Shown: positions 50,213-58,955 of the stretch, piece by piece | How positions within the stretch are numbered: position 1 is the stretch's first letter | Layout: the number at the start of each line of letters is the position of its first letter | DNA from: Verrucomicrobiaceae bacterium | GTDB lineage: Bacteria > Verrucomicrobiota > Verrucomicrobiia > Verrucomicrobiales > Verrucomicrobiaceae | Length of the DNA stretch: 64,000 nt | Direction of reading: 5' to 3' | Assembly (NCBI GenBank): GCA_947458455.1 | Contig: CANGYJ010000007.1 | Location: 1 to 64,000, forward strand | Notes under the pieces: model-generated | The model's input: only the letters and a program-made list of their open reading frames with translations | Told to the model about the DNA's origin: nothing | Databases searched by the model: none | Translations under genes and position numbers: made by a program

Positions 50213-50491
50213 ATGCCTGATTGGACTCCCCCAACCCCTGTCAATCTGGTCGATCTCGGCTTTATGGACTCGCGTTCGAAGCTCATCGACCTCGCCGCCT
50301 TCCTCGACCGCGTGCAACGCGCCGGCCAGGACGGTGATTTCCGCGTACAAGCGCTGAAAAACGCCCTCACGCTACTTTCTCAAGACAAACCGCAGCGTGC
50401 CAAGGACGTCCTCCTCAGCTTCAGCGACCCCAGCACCGAACCCATCGCCCAAGCCACCATGCAAGGCGCCATCGGAGCCTTCAAAGCCTGA
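50213..50491 (+). CDS. small helical protein, unknown
   Basis: 92 residues, mainly helical (KLIDLAAFLDRVQRAGQ, VQALKNALTLLSQDKPQRAKDVLLSF, TEPIAQATMQGAIGAFKA). I do not recognise a family. It lies 37 bp upstream of the TatD-like gene on the same strand, across a word repeat, and the two could be cotranscribed. The stop is immediately followed by that repeat. Possible start codons other than 50213 do not affect the interpretation. Confidence 0.6.
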   Translation: MPDWTPPTPVNLVDLGFMDSRSKLIDLAAFLDRVQRAGQDGDFRVQALKNALTLLSQDKPQRAKDVLLSFSDPSTEPIAQATMQGAIGAFKA

Positions 50492-50521
50492 ACCAACAAC
50501 CAAGAACGAGGAACCAAGAAC
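50491..50521. repeat. AACCAAGAACGAGGAACC word repeat
   Basis: About 31 bp with AACCAACAACCAAGAACG and AGGAACCAAGAAC words directly after the stop codon of the small gene and a few bases before the TatD-like ATG. It again occupies a gene boundary. Confidence 0.55.
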
Positions 50522-50528
50522 TTCCCCG

Positions 50529-51329
50529 ATGAACTACATCGAACCCCACGGCCACATGGTCAGCCGCACCACGGACGACTACGAGCGCATGGCGCTCGCC
50601 GGTTGCCAGGCCATTTGCGAGCCTGCCTTCTGGGCCGGTTTTGACCGCGCCAGCGCCGACGGCTTCTACGACTACTTCCGCCAGATCACCGAGTATGAGC
50701 CGAAGCGTGCCGCCAAGTTCGGCATCAAGCACTTCTGCTGGCTCTGCATCAATCCCAAGGAGGCCGAGGACACCAAACTCGCCGAAGAAGTCATCGCCCT
50801 CATCCCGCAGTTCATCGACAAGCCCGGCGTGCTCGGCATCGGCGAGATCGGTTTGAACAAAAACAGCCGCAACGAGCTGAAAATCTTCGAGCAGCATGTG
50901 CAGGTGGCGCAGGATCACGACCAGCTCGTGCTCATCCACACCCCGCACTTGGAAGACAAGCTCAAAGGCACGCGCCTCATCGTCGAGGCGCTGAAAAACT
51001 TCCCCAAGATCAAGCCCGAGCGAGTCATCATCGACCACGTCGAGGAGCACACCATTGATCATGTGCTCGATCACGGCTTCTGGGCCGGCATCACGCTCTA
51101 TCCCGAGAGCAAATGCACCCCGAACCGCGCCATCGACATGCTGGAGCACCGCCACGCTGAGCGCATCTGGATGAACAGCGCCTGTGACTGGGGCATCAGC
51201 GATCCCCTCGCCGTCCCCAAGACCATGCAAGCCATGCGCCACCGCGGCTGGACCCCCGAAATGATCCAACGCGTCGCCTGGGACAATCCCCGCGCCTTCA
51301 TGGGGCAGTGTGAGAAATTCACGCTGTGA
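50529..51329 (+). CDS. TatD-family metal-dependent hydrolase (EboB-like)
   Basis: 266 residues from ATG 50529. The N-terminal YIEPHGHMVSRTTDDYERMALAG holds the first His pair; FGIKHFCWLCINPKEAED, GIGEIGLNKNSRNELKIFEQHV (Glu and His), LVLIHTPHLEDKLKGTR, and NSACDWGISDPLAVPK (Asp) complete a two-metal amidohydrolase site. The sequence matches what I recall of the TatD-like protein in ebo/edb gene clusters, but ebo partners are not seen. Follows the small 50213 gene. Confidence 0.82.
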   Translation: MNYIEPHGHMVSRTTDDYERMALAGCQAICEPAFWAGFDRASADGFYDYFRQITEYEPKRAAKFGIKHFCWLCINPKEAEDTKLAEEVIALIPQFIDKPGVLGIGEIGLNKNSRNELKIFEQHVQVAQDHDQLVLIHTPHLEDKLKGTRLIVEALKNFPKIKPERVIIDHVEEHTIDHVLDHGFWAGITLYPESKCTPNRAIDMLEHRHAERIWMNSACDWGISDPLAVPKTMQAMRHRGWTPEMIQRVAWDNPRAFMGQCEKFTL

Positions 51330-51334
51330 TTAGA

Positions 51335-51353
51335 GTGGTCTCACCGCGACCAC
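51335..51353. terminator. hairpin between convergent TatD-like and sulfatase genes
   Basis: GTGGTC pairs with GACCAC around TCACCGC (51335-51353), in the 42 bp between two gene ends. There is no clear U-run, so it may stop or merely buffer transcripts from both sides. Confidence 0.3.
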
Positions 51354-51371
51354 GGCGGATTAAATCGCCTC

Positions 51372-52862
51372 TCACTTCACATAGTCCCCACCCGTGAGGC
51401 TCTTCAAAACGGACTTCTGCCACGTGCGGAGCTTGGTTTGCAGTTGTTGGACTCGCTCCCGCTGCTGGTTGGTGAGATCGTTTTTCTCTTCGGGGTCGGC
51501 TTCGAGATCGAAGAGTTCGGTTTTGGCATGGGCGGCTTTTTTGCCGTCGTGGATGACGAGCTTGTGGTGGCCGTCGAGGATGGCGCGGGGGCCGAGGAAG
51601 TCGGCTTCGATGATCTCGCCGGGGTGGCGGATGTTTTTGAAGTCGCGCGTGGCCTTGCCGCCGGAGAGCTTGGCGAGCGGGGTGGTGCCTTCCTGCTGCT
51701 TCGGGGCGATGTAGGGCTCGGTTTGGAGGCCGTTGAAGCGAGCGGTGTTGTAGTCCCAGAGAAAGATCGGCGATGGGCGCTCGGTCATCGTGCCATCGAG
51801 CACGGGCGTGAGGTCGATGCCGTCGAGCGGTCGTTTGGGCAAAGGCTGGCCGGTGAGCGCGGCGAGCGTGGGCAGCAGATCGCTGGTGTGCGCGACGACC
51901 TGGCTCGTGCGCGGTGCTTGGATGCGTGCCGGCCATTCGATGAGGCCGGGGACGAGCGTGCCGCCTTCATACATCTGACCCTTCACTCCGCGATGAGGCC
52001 GCACGAGCGATCCATCGGGCGAGGTGCCGTTGTCGCCGCAGTAAAAGAGCAGCGTGTCCTCACGCAGGCCGGTGGCGGCGAGATGTTTTCTCAATTGTCC
52101 GATGGCGCGGTCCATCGCGGTGATCTCGGCGTAGCGCTCGCGCAGCACCTCGCCCTGCGGTCGCGTGACGGGAGCGCCAGTTTCGTTCGAGGTGAGGCGT
52201 ACTTTGTTCTTCGCGTATTTCGCAGGCAGGTCGTCGTAGAGCGCCAGATCCTGTGGCAGGCCGCTGTAGGGCTCGTGCGGCGAGCCGAACCAGATGACGG
52301 TGAAGAACGGCTTCGCGTCCTTCTTCACGCGGTCGATGAATTGCATCGCCTCGCGCACGAGAATCTCGGAGCTCTCGCCTTCAAAGACCTGCGGCGGGCC
52401 ACCGTTGCGTGAGAGCGAGGGGTTCAACTCGAAGAAGTTGTCGTGCGAGAGCCACTCATGAAAGCCCATCGCGCCCGGATTTGTCGGCGAGCCTGCTTTG
52501 ACCGTGCCGACATGCCATTTGCCGAAATGCGCACACTGGAAGCCCGCTTTCGAAAGCACATGCGCCGCGGTGATCTCCTCCGGTCGGAACGACCAGCCGG
52601 GCGCGAAGGTGCCCATGCGGTTCGGATGCCGTCCCGTGAGAAAGCTCGCGCGTGTGGGCGAGCAGCTCGGATGCGCCGAGTGAAACCGCTCAAGCCTCAG
52701 CCCCTGCGCCGCCATTTCATCGAGTGTGGGCGTCTTCACATGTGGATGCTCGTGGTAGCCCGTCTCCTCCCAGCCTTGGTCATCGCCCATCATGAGGATG
52801 ATGTTCGGTGCGGCGAAGAGCGCAGGGCAAAGGGCGAAGAGAAAGAAAGCGAGGAGCTTCAT
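51372..52862 (-). CDS. secreted sulfatase
   Basis: 496 residues with signal peptide (FALCPALFAAPN). Sulfatase core: IILMMGDDQGWEETGY (metal Asp pair), and the modification motif CSPTRASFLTGR, whose Cys is converted to formylglycine. Further family signs are HFGKWHVG, WFGSPHEPYSG, YCGDNGTS and LLPTLAALTG. It cleaves sulfate esters, probably of polysaccharides. The preceding gene (52859) overlaps its start by four bases (ATGA). No sulfatase-modifying enzyme gene is in the window. Confidence 0.92.
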   Translation of the reverse strand: MKLLAFFLFALCPALFAAPNIILMMGDDQGWEETGYHEHPHVKTPTLDEMAAQGLRLERFHSAHPSCSPTRASFLTGRHPNRMGTFAPGWSFRPEEITAAHVLSKAGFQCAHFGKWHVGTVKAGSPTNPGAMGFHEWLSHDNFFELNPSLSRNGGPPQVFEGESSEILVREAMQFIDRVKKDAKPFFTVIWFGSPHEPYSGLPQDLALYDDLPAKYAKNKVRLTSNETGAPVTRPQGEVLRERYAEITAMDRAIGQLRKHLAATGLREDTLLFYCGDNGTSPDGSLVRPHRGVKGQMYEGGTLVPGLIEWPARIQAPRTSQVVAHTSDLLPTLAALTGQPLPKRPLDGIDLTPVLDGTMTERPSPIFLWDYNTARFNGLQTEPYIAPKQQEGTTPLAKLSGGKATRDFKNIRHPGEIIEADFLGPRAILDGHHKLVIHDGKKAAHAKTELFDLEADPEEKNDLTNQQRERVQQLQTKLRTWQKSVLKSLTGGDYVK

Positions 52863-53524
52863 GGTGTCGTTGAGGTCACTTGGATGTCATCCAGTTCGAT
52901 GCCGGCTTCGCCGCCGTTTTGCATCCAGAGGAGTTTGCGCTTGGTGGCATTGAAATTGGCTCGCTTGAGGGTTTTGGACCATGTTTTGCCATCGAGCGTG
53001 AGGATGACCTCCTCGCCACGGAAAATGAGTTTCACCACACGCCAGGTGTTGGCGCTTAGATCGACTTTTTCGAGCGGAAGGAACTCATTCAGGCGGAAAG
53101 CGCCGCTTTTCGGATCTGCCGGGCGGCCGGTGTTTTGCCGCAGTGGATGATTCGCGTCCTTCGAATGCGCATCGACCTGCAATTGTACGCCTTCGCGCAG
53201 CAATTTCACGCGCAGCATGTGGTCCTCGCTGCCAAAGCCGTCGTTCCCATCGACGAAGAACCACAACCACCCACCTGCCGTGAGGTGACGGTAGCGAAAG
53301 GAGATCGTGAGGTCCTTCCCATCGACGGGCAGATAGACCATCGGCGGATATTTCCCGCCGCTGGAGCCACGCGTCCACAGCACGCCCTCGCGAACACTCG
53401 TGTTCTTATTTGGGATCGGCGTCAGAAAACCCTTCGCATCGAAATCCGGCCCGAAGGTTTCGTGAATCGGCTCGAAAGCGATGCTGGTGGAGACGAAAAG
53501 GAAGATGAAAAGAAGTCGCGGCAT
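52859..53524 (-). CDS. secreted DUF1080/LamG-like beta-sandwich protein
   Basis: 221 residues from ATG 53524. Signal peptide LLFIFLFVSTSIA, then a jelly-roll type body with TISFRYRHLTAGGWLWFFVDGND, FRLNEFLPLEKVDLSANTWR, and GIELDDIQVT at the end. The pattern resembles DUF1080/3-keto-disaccharide hydrolase-type domains, common in this phylum. It is coupled to the sulfatase, so a role in the same polysaccharide pathway is likely, but catalytic residues are not evident. Confidence 0.6.
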   Translation of the reverse strand: MPRLLFIFLFVSTSIAFEPIHETFGPDFDAKGFLTPIPNKNTSVREGVLWTRGSSGGKYPPMVYLPVDGKDLTISFRYRHLTAGGWLWFFVDGNDGFGSEDHMLRVKLLREGVQLQVDAHSKDANHPLRQNTGRPADPKSGAFRLNEFLPLEKVDLSANTWRVVKLIFRGEEVILTLDGKTWSKTLKRANFNATKRKLLWMQNGGEAGIELDDIQVTSTTP

Positions 53525-53598
53525 GGCGCTGGAACGAGCGAGACATCGCGAGTCTAGCGTCAGCACCGCTTCCAAGTTGTTTCTGGAATGATCGTTCT

Positions 53599-54939
53599 TT
53601 AAATCGAGACCTCGGAATCGTCGTCGCCTGCATCGCTTAGGGCTTTGAGGATCATGCCTGCTGCGACGGTGTTGTTCGTCTGCTCATCCACGAGGACGAA
53701 GCTGCCCGTGGTGCGGTTCTTCGAATAAGAATCAAAGAAGATGGGCGTGGCGCAGCGGATGCGCACGCAGCCGATGTCGTTGAGGTGGAACTCTTTGTTC
53801 TCGCCGCTCTTTTCGAGGGTGCTGATGTTCACTTTGTAATGCACCTCGGTGACGACGGCGCGGACGTCATTCGTCGTGTGGCGCAGATGGAAGCGACCAC
53901 GCGGTTTGAGGGTCTTTTTGTCGGCGAACCAGCAGATCATGGCATCGAATTCTTCCGTAGATTGCACGGGTTCATTGGCTTTCACGATCATGCCGCCGCG
54001 GGAGGTGTCGATCTCGTCGGCGACGGTGATGCTGTAGCTGAGTTGGGGGATGGCTTCCTGCTGCTCGCCATCGAAAGTGTGGATGCCGGTGATCTTCGTC
54101 TTCATCTCGGACGGATAGACGAGCACGTCATCGCCTACGCGGAAGGTGCCGCTGGCCATGCGACCTGCGAAGCCACGGTAGTCGTGCAAATTGCCGAGTT
54201 TGGCGTCTTCGCGGTCCGAGATGGGTCGTACGACCCACTGCACGGGGAAACGGGCCGCATCGGCGGCGGTTTCGCTGTGCACCTGCACGGTTTCGAGGTG
54301 CTGGAGCAAGGACGGGCCGGTGTACCAAGGTGTGGCCTCGGATTTCTCGACCACGTTGTCGCCATTGAGAGCGCTCATCGGGATTGGCGTGACCTGCGGC
54401 AGGTTTTCGAGGCCGCTGGCGAACTTCATGTACTCGCCCACGATCTTGTCATAGACGGCTTGGTCGAAGTTCACGAGGTCCATCTTGTTCACTGCCAAAA
54501 CGATGTGCCCAATGCGCAGCAAGCTGGCGAGGTAGGTGTGACGCATCGTCTGCTCGATGACGCCGAGACGGGCATCGATCAAAATGATGGCCAAATCGGC
54601 CGTGGAGGCGCCGGTGACCATGTTGCGGGTGTATTGAATGTGCCCCGGCGTGTCGGCGATGATGAATTTGCGCTTCGGCGTGGCGAAGTAACGATAGGCC
54701 ACGTCGATGGTGATGCCCTGCTCGCGTTCGGCGCGAAGGCCGTCGGTGAGCAACGCGAGATTCACATGCGCATCGCCGCGACGCTTCGAGGATTCTTCGA
54801 CAGCGAGGAGCTGGTCTTCGAAGATGGATTTGGAATCATACAGCAAGCGGCCGATGAGCGTGCTTTTGCCGTCGTCCACGCTGCCAGCGGTGGTGAAACG
54901 AAGAAGAGAGGATTCGGTAGGATTGACGAGAACGTCCAT
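53599..54939 (-). CDS. cysN: sulfate adenylyltransferase large subunit
   Basis: 446 residues. CysN is a GTPase that drives ATP sulfurylase: G1 GSVDDGKSTLIGRLLYD, G3 DTPGHIQYTRNMVTGAS, G4 NKMDLV. Domains 2 and 3 follow (PVQWVVRPISDREDAKLGN, GRFHLRHTTNDVRAVV). There is no APS-kinase (CysC) extension. It follows cysD with 50 bp spacing in the cysH-TSUP-cysD-cysN operon and yields APS from sulfate and ATP. Confidence 0.95.
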   Translation of the reverse strand: MDVLVNPTESSLLRFTTAGSVDDGKSTLIGRLLYDSKSIFEDQLLAVEESSKRRGDAHVNLALLTDGLRAEREQGITIDVAYRYFATPKRKFIIADTPGHIQYTRNMVTGASTADLAIILIDARLGVIEQTMRHTYLASLLRIGHIVLAVNKMDLVNFDQAVYDKIVGEYMKFASGLENLPQVTPIPMSALNGDNVVEKSEATPWYTGPSLLQHLETVQVHSETAADAARFPVQWVVRPISDREDAKLGNLHDYRGFAGRMASGTFRVGDDVLVYPSEMKTKITGIHTFDGEQQEAIPQLSYSITVADEIDTSRGGMIVKANEPVQSTEEFDAMICWFADKKTLKPRGRFHLRHTTNDVRAVVTEVHYKVNISTLEKSGENKEFHLNDIGCVRIRCATPIFFDSYSKNRTTGSFVLVDEQTNNTVAAGMILKALSDAGDDDSEVSI

Positions 54940-54989
54940 GATCTGGGGAAAGTGGTGTGGGTGTTGGGTGCTGCGGTTCTCGGAATGAT

Positions 54990-55898
54990 TTAGAAGTACC
55001 CTTCCTTCTTGCGGTCCTCCATGGCCGTTTCGCTGCGTTTGTCGTCGGCGCGGGTGCCGCGTTCGGTTTGGCGGGCGGCGGCGACTTCGGCGACGATGTC
55101 GTCGATGGTGCTAGCGGTGGATTCGACGGCGCCGGTGCAGGTGGCATCGCCGACGGTGCGGAAGCGGATGGTCATTTCCTTCACGCGGGGTTTTTCTTCG
55201 TCGAGCAGAGGGATGATGCCGGTGCTGGCGTCGAGAAGCTGGCCGTGGCGCTCGATGATCTTGCGCTGGTGGCTGAAGTAGAGACTCGGAAGCGGGATGT
55301 TTTCCTGGCGGATGTATTGCCAGATGTCCATTTCGGTCCAATTCGAGAGCGGGAAGACGCGGAAGTGCTCACCGAAGTGTTTGCGGCCGTTGAAGATGTT
55401 CCAAAGCTCGGGGCGCTGATTCTTCGGATCCCACTGGCCGAATTCGTTGCGGTGGGAGAAGAAGCGTTCCTTGGCGCGGGCCTTCTCTTCATCGCGGCGA
55501 CCGCCACCGAGGCAGGCGTCGAACTGATGCTCCTCGATGGTGTCGAGCAGTGTGACGGTCTGCAGCTTGTTGCGGGAGGCGTTGTGGCCTTTTTCTTCCT
55601 GCACGCGACCTTCGTCGATGGATTTCTGCACGAGGCCGACGACGAGATCCGCGCCGATTTCCTGCACGAACCAGTCGCGGTATTCCATGGCCTCAGGGAA
55701 GTTGTGGCCGGTATCGACATGCAGGAGCTTGAAGGGCAAACGGGAAGGATAAAACGCCTTCCGAGCGAGCCAGGCCATCACGATGGAGTCTTTGCCGCCG
55801 GAGAAAAGCAGCGCGGGCTTTTCAAACTGCGCGGCGGTTTCGCGGAGGATGTAGATGGCCTCGGATTCGAGGAATTGAAGATGCGTGATGGCGGACAT
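54990..55898 (-). CDS. cysD: sulfate adenylyltransferase small subunit
   Basis: 302 residues. The N-type ATP pyrophosphatase motif is LLFSGGKDSIVMAWLARKAF (PP-loop), with LPFKLLHVDTGHNFPE, ACLGGGRRDEEKARAKER, GQWDPKNQRPELWN and FPLSNWTEMDIWQYI. It forms the CysDN complex. The C-terminal tail with MEDRKKEGYF is family-typical. TSUP transporter gene precedes and cysN follows. Confidence 0.96.
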   Translation of the reverse strand: MSAITHLQFLESEAIYILRETAAQFEKPALLFSGGKDSIVMAWLARKAFYPSRLPFKLLHVDTGHNFPEAMEYRDWFVQEIGADLVVGLVQKSIDEGRVQEEKGHNASRNKLQTVTLLDTIEEHQFDACLGGGRRDEEKARAKERFFSHRNEFGQWDPKNQRPELWNIFNGRKHFGEHFRVFPLSNWTEMDIWQYIRQENIPLPSLYFSHQRKIIERHGQLLDASTGIIPLLDEEKPRVKEMTIRFRTVGDATCTGAVESTASTIDDIVAEVAAARQTERGTRADDKRSETAMEDRKKEGYF

Positions 55899-55904
55899 AA
55901 CGGA

Positions 55905-56657
55905 TTAAATGACGGCGAAGGCTTTGAGGAGATTGCGAGTGCTCACGGCGATGACAAGAAGACCGACAAAAATCATGAAGGGCTTGTGCGGGATGCGCTT
56001 GGCGGCCCAGGCTCCGAGCGGGGCGGCGATCACGCCACCGATGGCGAGGCCGAGGATGATGCTCCAATGCGTGAGGCCGATGGTGAGGAAAAAGGTGATG
56101 CTGGCGGCGAGCGTGACGAAGAATTCGACCGCATTCACGCTGCCGACGGTGATGCGCACGTCATTGCCCCGCACGATGAGGTTCGAGGCGACAATCGGGC
56201 CCCAGCCACCACCACCCATGGCATCGACGAGCGCTCCAAAAAAACCCAGAGGCGTGAGGTGCGTGGTCACATTTTTGGGAGCCACGCGAACGAAGGCTTT
56301 GATGACGATGACGATGCCCATGAGGATCAAATAGCCAGAAACCCAGGGCTTTAGCACGTCACCGATGCTGGAGAGTAGATACGCCCCAATGATGGCACCG
56401 ATGACCGCCGGGATGAGCAGTCGGCGAAACAAAAAGCGGTCCACATTGCCAAAGGCGTGATGCGAAATGGCCGACGCACCGGTCGTGAAGCACTCTGCGG
56501 CATGCACCGTGGCACTCGTGGCCGCCGGAGGCACGCCGAAGGCCATGAGCAGCGACGAAGCGCTGACGCCGTAGGCCATGCCGAGCGCACCATCGATGAG
56601 CTGGGCGACAAAACCCGCGGCGATGTAGAGCAGGAAATCTGGAGGGAGATCGGGCAT
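55905..56657 (-). CDS. TauE/SafE (TSUP) sulfur-compound transporter
   Basis: 250 residues of almost continuous hydrophobic segments (LYIAAGFVAQLIDGALGMAYG, AVIGAIIGAYLLSSIG, YLILMGIVIVIKAFV, LGFFGALVDAMGGGGWGP, VEFFVTLAASITFFLTIG, IILGLAIGGVIAAPLGAWAAKR). AQLIDGALGMAYG and DAMGGGGWGP are the TSUP repeats. Gene position between cysH and cysD indicates sulfate or sulfite movement linked to assimilation. Confidence 0.9.
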   Translation of the reverse strand: MPDLPPDFLLYIAAGFVAQLIDGALGMAYGVSASSLLMAFGVPPAATSATVHAAECFTTGASAISHHAFGNVDRFLFRRLLIPAVIGAIIGAYLLSSIGDVLKPWVSGYLILMGIVIVIKAFVRVAPKNVTTHLTPLGFFGALVDAMGGGGWGPIVASNLIVRGNDVRITVGSVNAVEFFVTLAASITFFLTIGLTHWSIILGLAIGGVIAAPLGAWAAKRIPHKPFMIFVGLLVIAVSTRNLLKAFAVI

Positions 56658-56663
56658 GGGCGC

Positions 56664-57320
56664 TTACGCTTTATCAGTGACGAGCTTCGCGTGCAGGCCG
56701 CATTCGTGTTTTTCATCGCCCTTGGCAGGATCGTAGTAGGTGCGCTCGTTCGGCAGCGCATGCTCCAGGAGATAGGCGTCCATCTCGACAGGGGTCCAGT
56801 CGAGGATGGGGTTCACTTTGAGGCAGTTGAACTTCGCGTCCCACATGAAAGGAACCAGCGTGGCGGCACGCTGCGGGTTCTGCTCGCGGCGCAGCGCGGT
56901 GATCCACACTTTCGGGGCCAGTTCACGCATGCCGCGCTCGAAGGGCTCCAGCTTCATGATGCGGCTGAAGGACTCCACACGCTCCACTTCGTCCGGCATC
57001 GGCACCTGGCCGCCATTCAGCGCCAGCCAGTGGGCAGCGGTCATGAGCGGCAGGTAGGGCTTCAAATTAAGCGTGAGCTGGGCGCGGCACTTTTCGGCGA
57101 AACGGTAGGTTTCCGGCAGATTCGTGCCGTGGTCGATCCAGAGCACCGGAACGTCGGCATTGGCCTTCGTGACCAAATGCAGGATCACGGCCTCATAAGG
57201 GCGGAAATTCGTCGTCACGGCCGCCTGGCCGTCGGCATGAGCGAGGGCGATTTCGATGATTTCCGAGGGCGATTTGCCTTTGGCTTCATCATTGAGGGCG
57301 GCGATTTGTTCGGGATTCAT
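56664..57320 (-). CDS. cysH: phosphoadenylyl-sulfate (PAPS) reductase
   Basis: 218 residues. The PP-loop-like start (NFRPYEAVILHLV, VLWIDHGTNLPETYRFAEK) and KVWITALRREQNPQRAA, VNPILDWTPVEMDAY and C-terminal ECGLH (catalytic Cys) identify CysH. The Cys pairs for an Fe-S cluster (CC...CxxC) found in APS reductases are absent, suggesting the PAPS type; but no APS kinase is visible in the window. First gene of the cys operon. Confidence 0.88.
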   Translation of the reverse strand: MNPEQIAALNDEAKGKSPSEIIEIALAHADGQAAVTTNFRPYEAVILHLVTKANADVPVLWIDHGTNLPETYRFAEKCRAQLTLNLKPYLPLMTAAHWLALNGGQVPMPDEVERVESFSRIMKLEPFERGMRELAPKVWITALRREQNPQRAATLVPFMWDAKFNCLKVNPILDWTPVEMDAYLLEHALPNERTYYDPAKGDEKHECGLHAKLVTDKA

Positions 57321-57440
57321 GAGCGGGGCGCGATTTATTCACCTGATTCCCGATGTGTAAAGTAGGAAATAGCGATTTGCGGGCCTCCCGATGAGGACTC
57401 TTGCCGCCGGAGGCTCGGCCCACTACAAAGCGGGCCGCCC

Positions 57441-58904
57441 ATGCGTTCCCCGGCCCGCCTTTCCACTGCTGATGAAGCCATCGCCGCCATTCCATCGGGC
57501 GTTACGATTGCTGTGGGCGGCTTTGTGGGGGCCGGGCATCCCGAAATGCTCACCGCAGCGCTGGAACGGCGCTTTTTGGAAACGGGCACGCCGACGGATC
57601 TCACGCTTTTTTACTGCGCCGGCCAGGGGGATCGCGGCGAACGCGGCCTGAACCACCTCGCCCATCGCGGCCTGCTCAAGCGCATCATCGGCGGCCACTG
57701 GAACCTCGCGCCGAAGCTCGGTACCCTCGCGTTGGCGAACGAAGTCGAGGCTTACAACCTGCCCCAAGGCGTGCTGAGCGTGCTCACGCGGGAAATCGCG
57801 GCGAAACGCCCGGGGCTCATCACCCAGGTGGGCCTGAACACCTTCATCGACCCCATCTACAGCGGCGGAAAACTCAACGCTCGCACCACCGAGCCGCTCG
57901 TTGAGCGTCTGGAACTCGATGGGCAGACGTGGCTGCGCTACAAACCGGTGCCCATCCACGTCGCCCTCATCCGGGCGACCTACGCTGATGCTCGTGGCAA
58001 TCTCAGCATGGAAGGCGAGGGCCTCATCGGCGAGGTGCTCTCGCTGGCCCAAGCGGCGAAAAACCACGGCGGCTTCGTCATCGCCCAGGTGGAGAGCGTC
58101 GTGGATGCGCTGCCGGACCCGAAAGCCGTCCGCGTGCCAGGCATCCTCGTCGATCACCTCGTCACCAGCGGTGGTGTGATGCACGACCAGACCTTTGGCG
58201 AGGTCTTCAACGAAGATTTCGTCGTCACGAATGCCAGCGGCTTCGACCTGCCTGTCATGCCCGAGTCCGATCGCAAACGCATCGGCGCCCGTGCCTTGCA
58301 GGAGATCCGGCCCGGCGACATCGTGAACCTCGGCATCGGCCTTCCTGAGGCCGTGGCGATGGTCGCGGCGGAAACAGGCCGCTTGAGTGAATTCACGCTC
58401 ACCGTCGAGAGCGGCCCCATCGGCGGCGTGCCGGCCTCAGGCCTCAGTTTTGGATGCAGCCACTGCCCGGAGGCCATCATCGATCAGCCCGCGCAGTTCG
58501 ACTTTTACGATGGCGGCGGTCTCGACATCGCCGTTCTCGGTGCCGTCGAAATCGACGCCGAGGGCAGCGTGAATGTCGCCAGCCTCGGCGATCGCTTTGC
58601 CGGCGTCGGTGGCTTCGTCAACATCGCCCAGGCCGCTCGCCGCCTTGTCTTTTGCTGCACGTTTCAGGCCAAGGGGAACGCCAAATTTGTGAAGCACATC
58701 CAGCATGTGTGCTTCCACGGCCCCTCCGCTCTCGCCCGCGGCCAAAAGGTGCTTTACGTCACCGAGCGAGCGGTCTTCGAGCTCACCTCCAACGGCCTCC
58801 GCCTCCTCGAAGTGGCTCCGGGCTTCGAGGTTCAACGCGACGTGCTCGACCAGATGGAGTTTGCGCCTGCAAATGGTCGGGAAGGTGCTTTTCACCGCTC
58901 TTGA
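57441..58904 (+). CDS. acyl-CoA:acetate CoA-transferase (YdiF-type class I)
   Basis: 487 residues. The two halves of a class I CoA-transferase are fused: N-terminal GVTIAVGGFVGAGHPEMLTAALERRF, FYCAGQGDRGERGLNHLAH and YNLPQGVLSVLTREIA; C-terminal GDIVNLGIGLPEAVA and ESGPIGGVPASG with the catalytic Glu in TVESG. Family members move CoA between acetate or propionate and other acyl groups. Divergent from cysH, with a 120 bp spacer in which I see no clear promoter motif. Followed by gpmI. Confidence 0.9.
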   Translation: MRSPARLSTADEAIAAIPSGVTIAVGGFVGAGHPEMLTAALERRFLETGTPTDLTLFYCAGQGDRGERGLNHLAHRGLLKRIIGGHWNLAPKLGTLALANEVEAYNLPQGVLSVLTREIAAKRPGLITQVGLNTFIDPIYSGGKLNARTTEPLVERLELDGQTWLRYKPVPIHVALIRATYADARGNLSMEGEGLIGEVLSLAQAAKNHGGFVIAQVESVVDALPDPKAVRVPGILVDHLVTSGGVMHDQTFGEVFNEDFVVTNASGFDLPVMPESDRKRIGARALQEIRPGDIVNLGIGLPEAVAMVAAETGRLSEFTLTVESGPIGGVPASGLSFGCSHCPEAIIDQPAQFDFYDGGGLDIAVLGAVEIDAEGSVNVASLGDRFAGVGGFVNIAQAARRLVFCCTFQAKGNAKFVKHIQHVCFHGPSALARGQKVLYVTERAVFELTSNGLRLLEVAPGFEVQRDVLDQMEFAPANGREGAFHRS

Positions 58905-58955
58905 CCCCTTGACCACCTTGACGGCCCCGCTGCTCTGACCCATTGACCCGTATCC

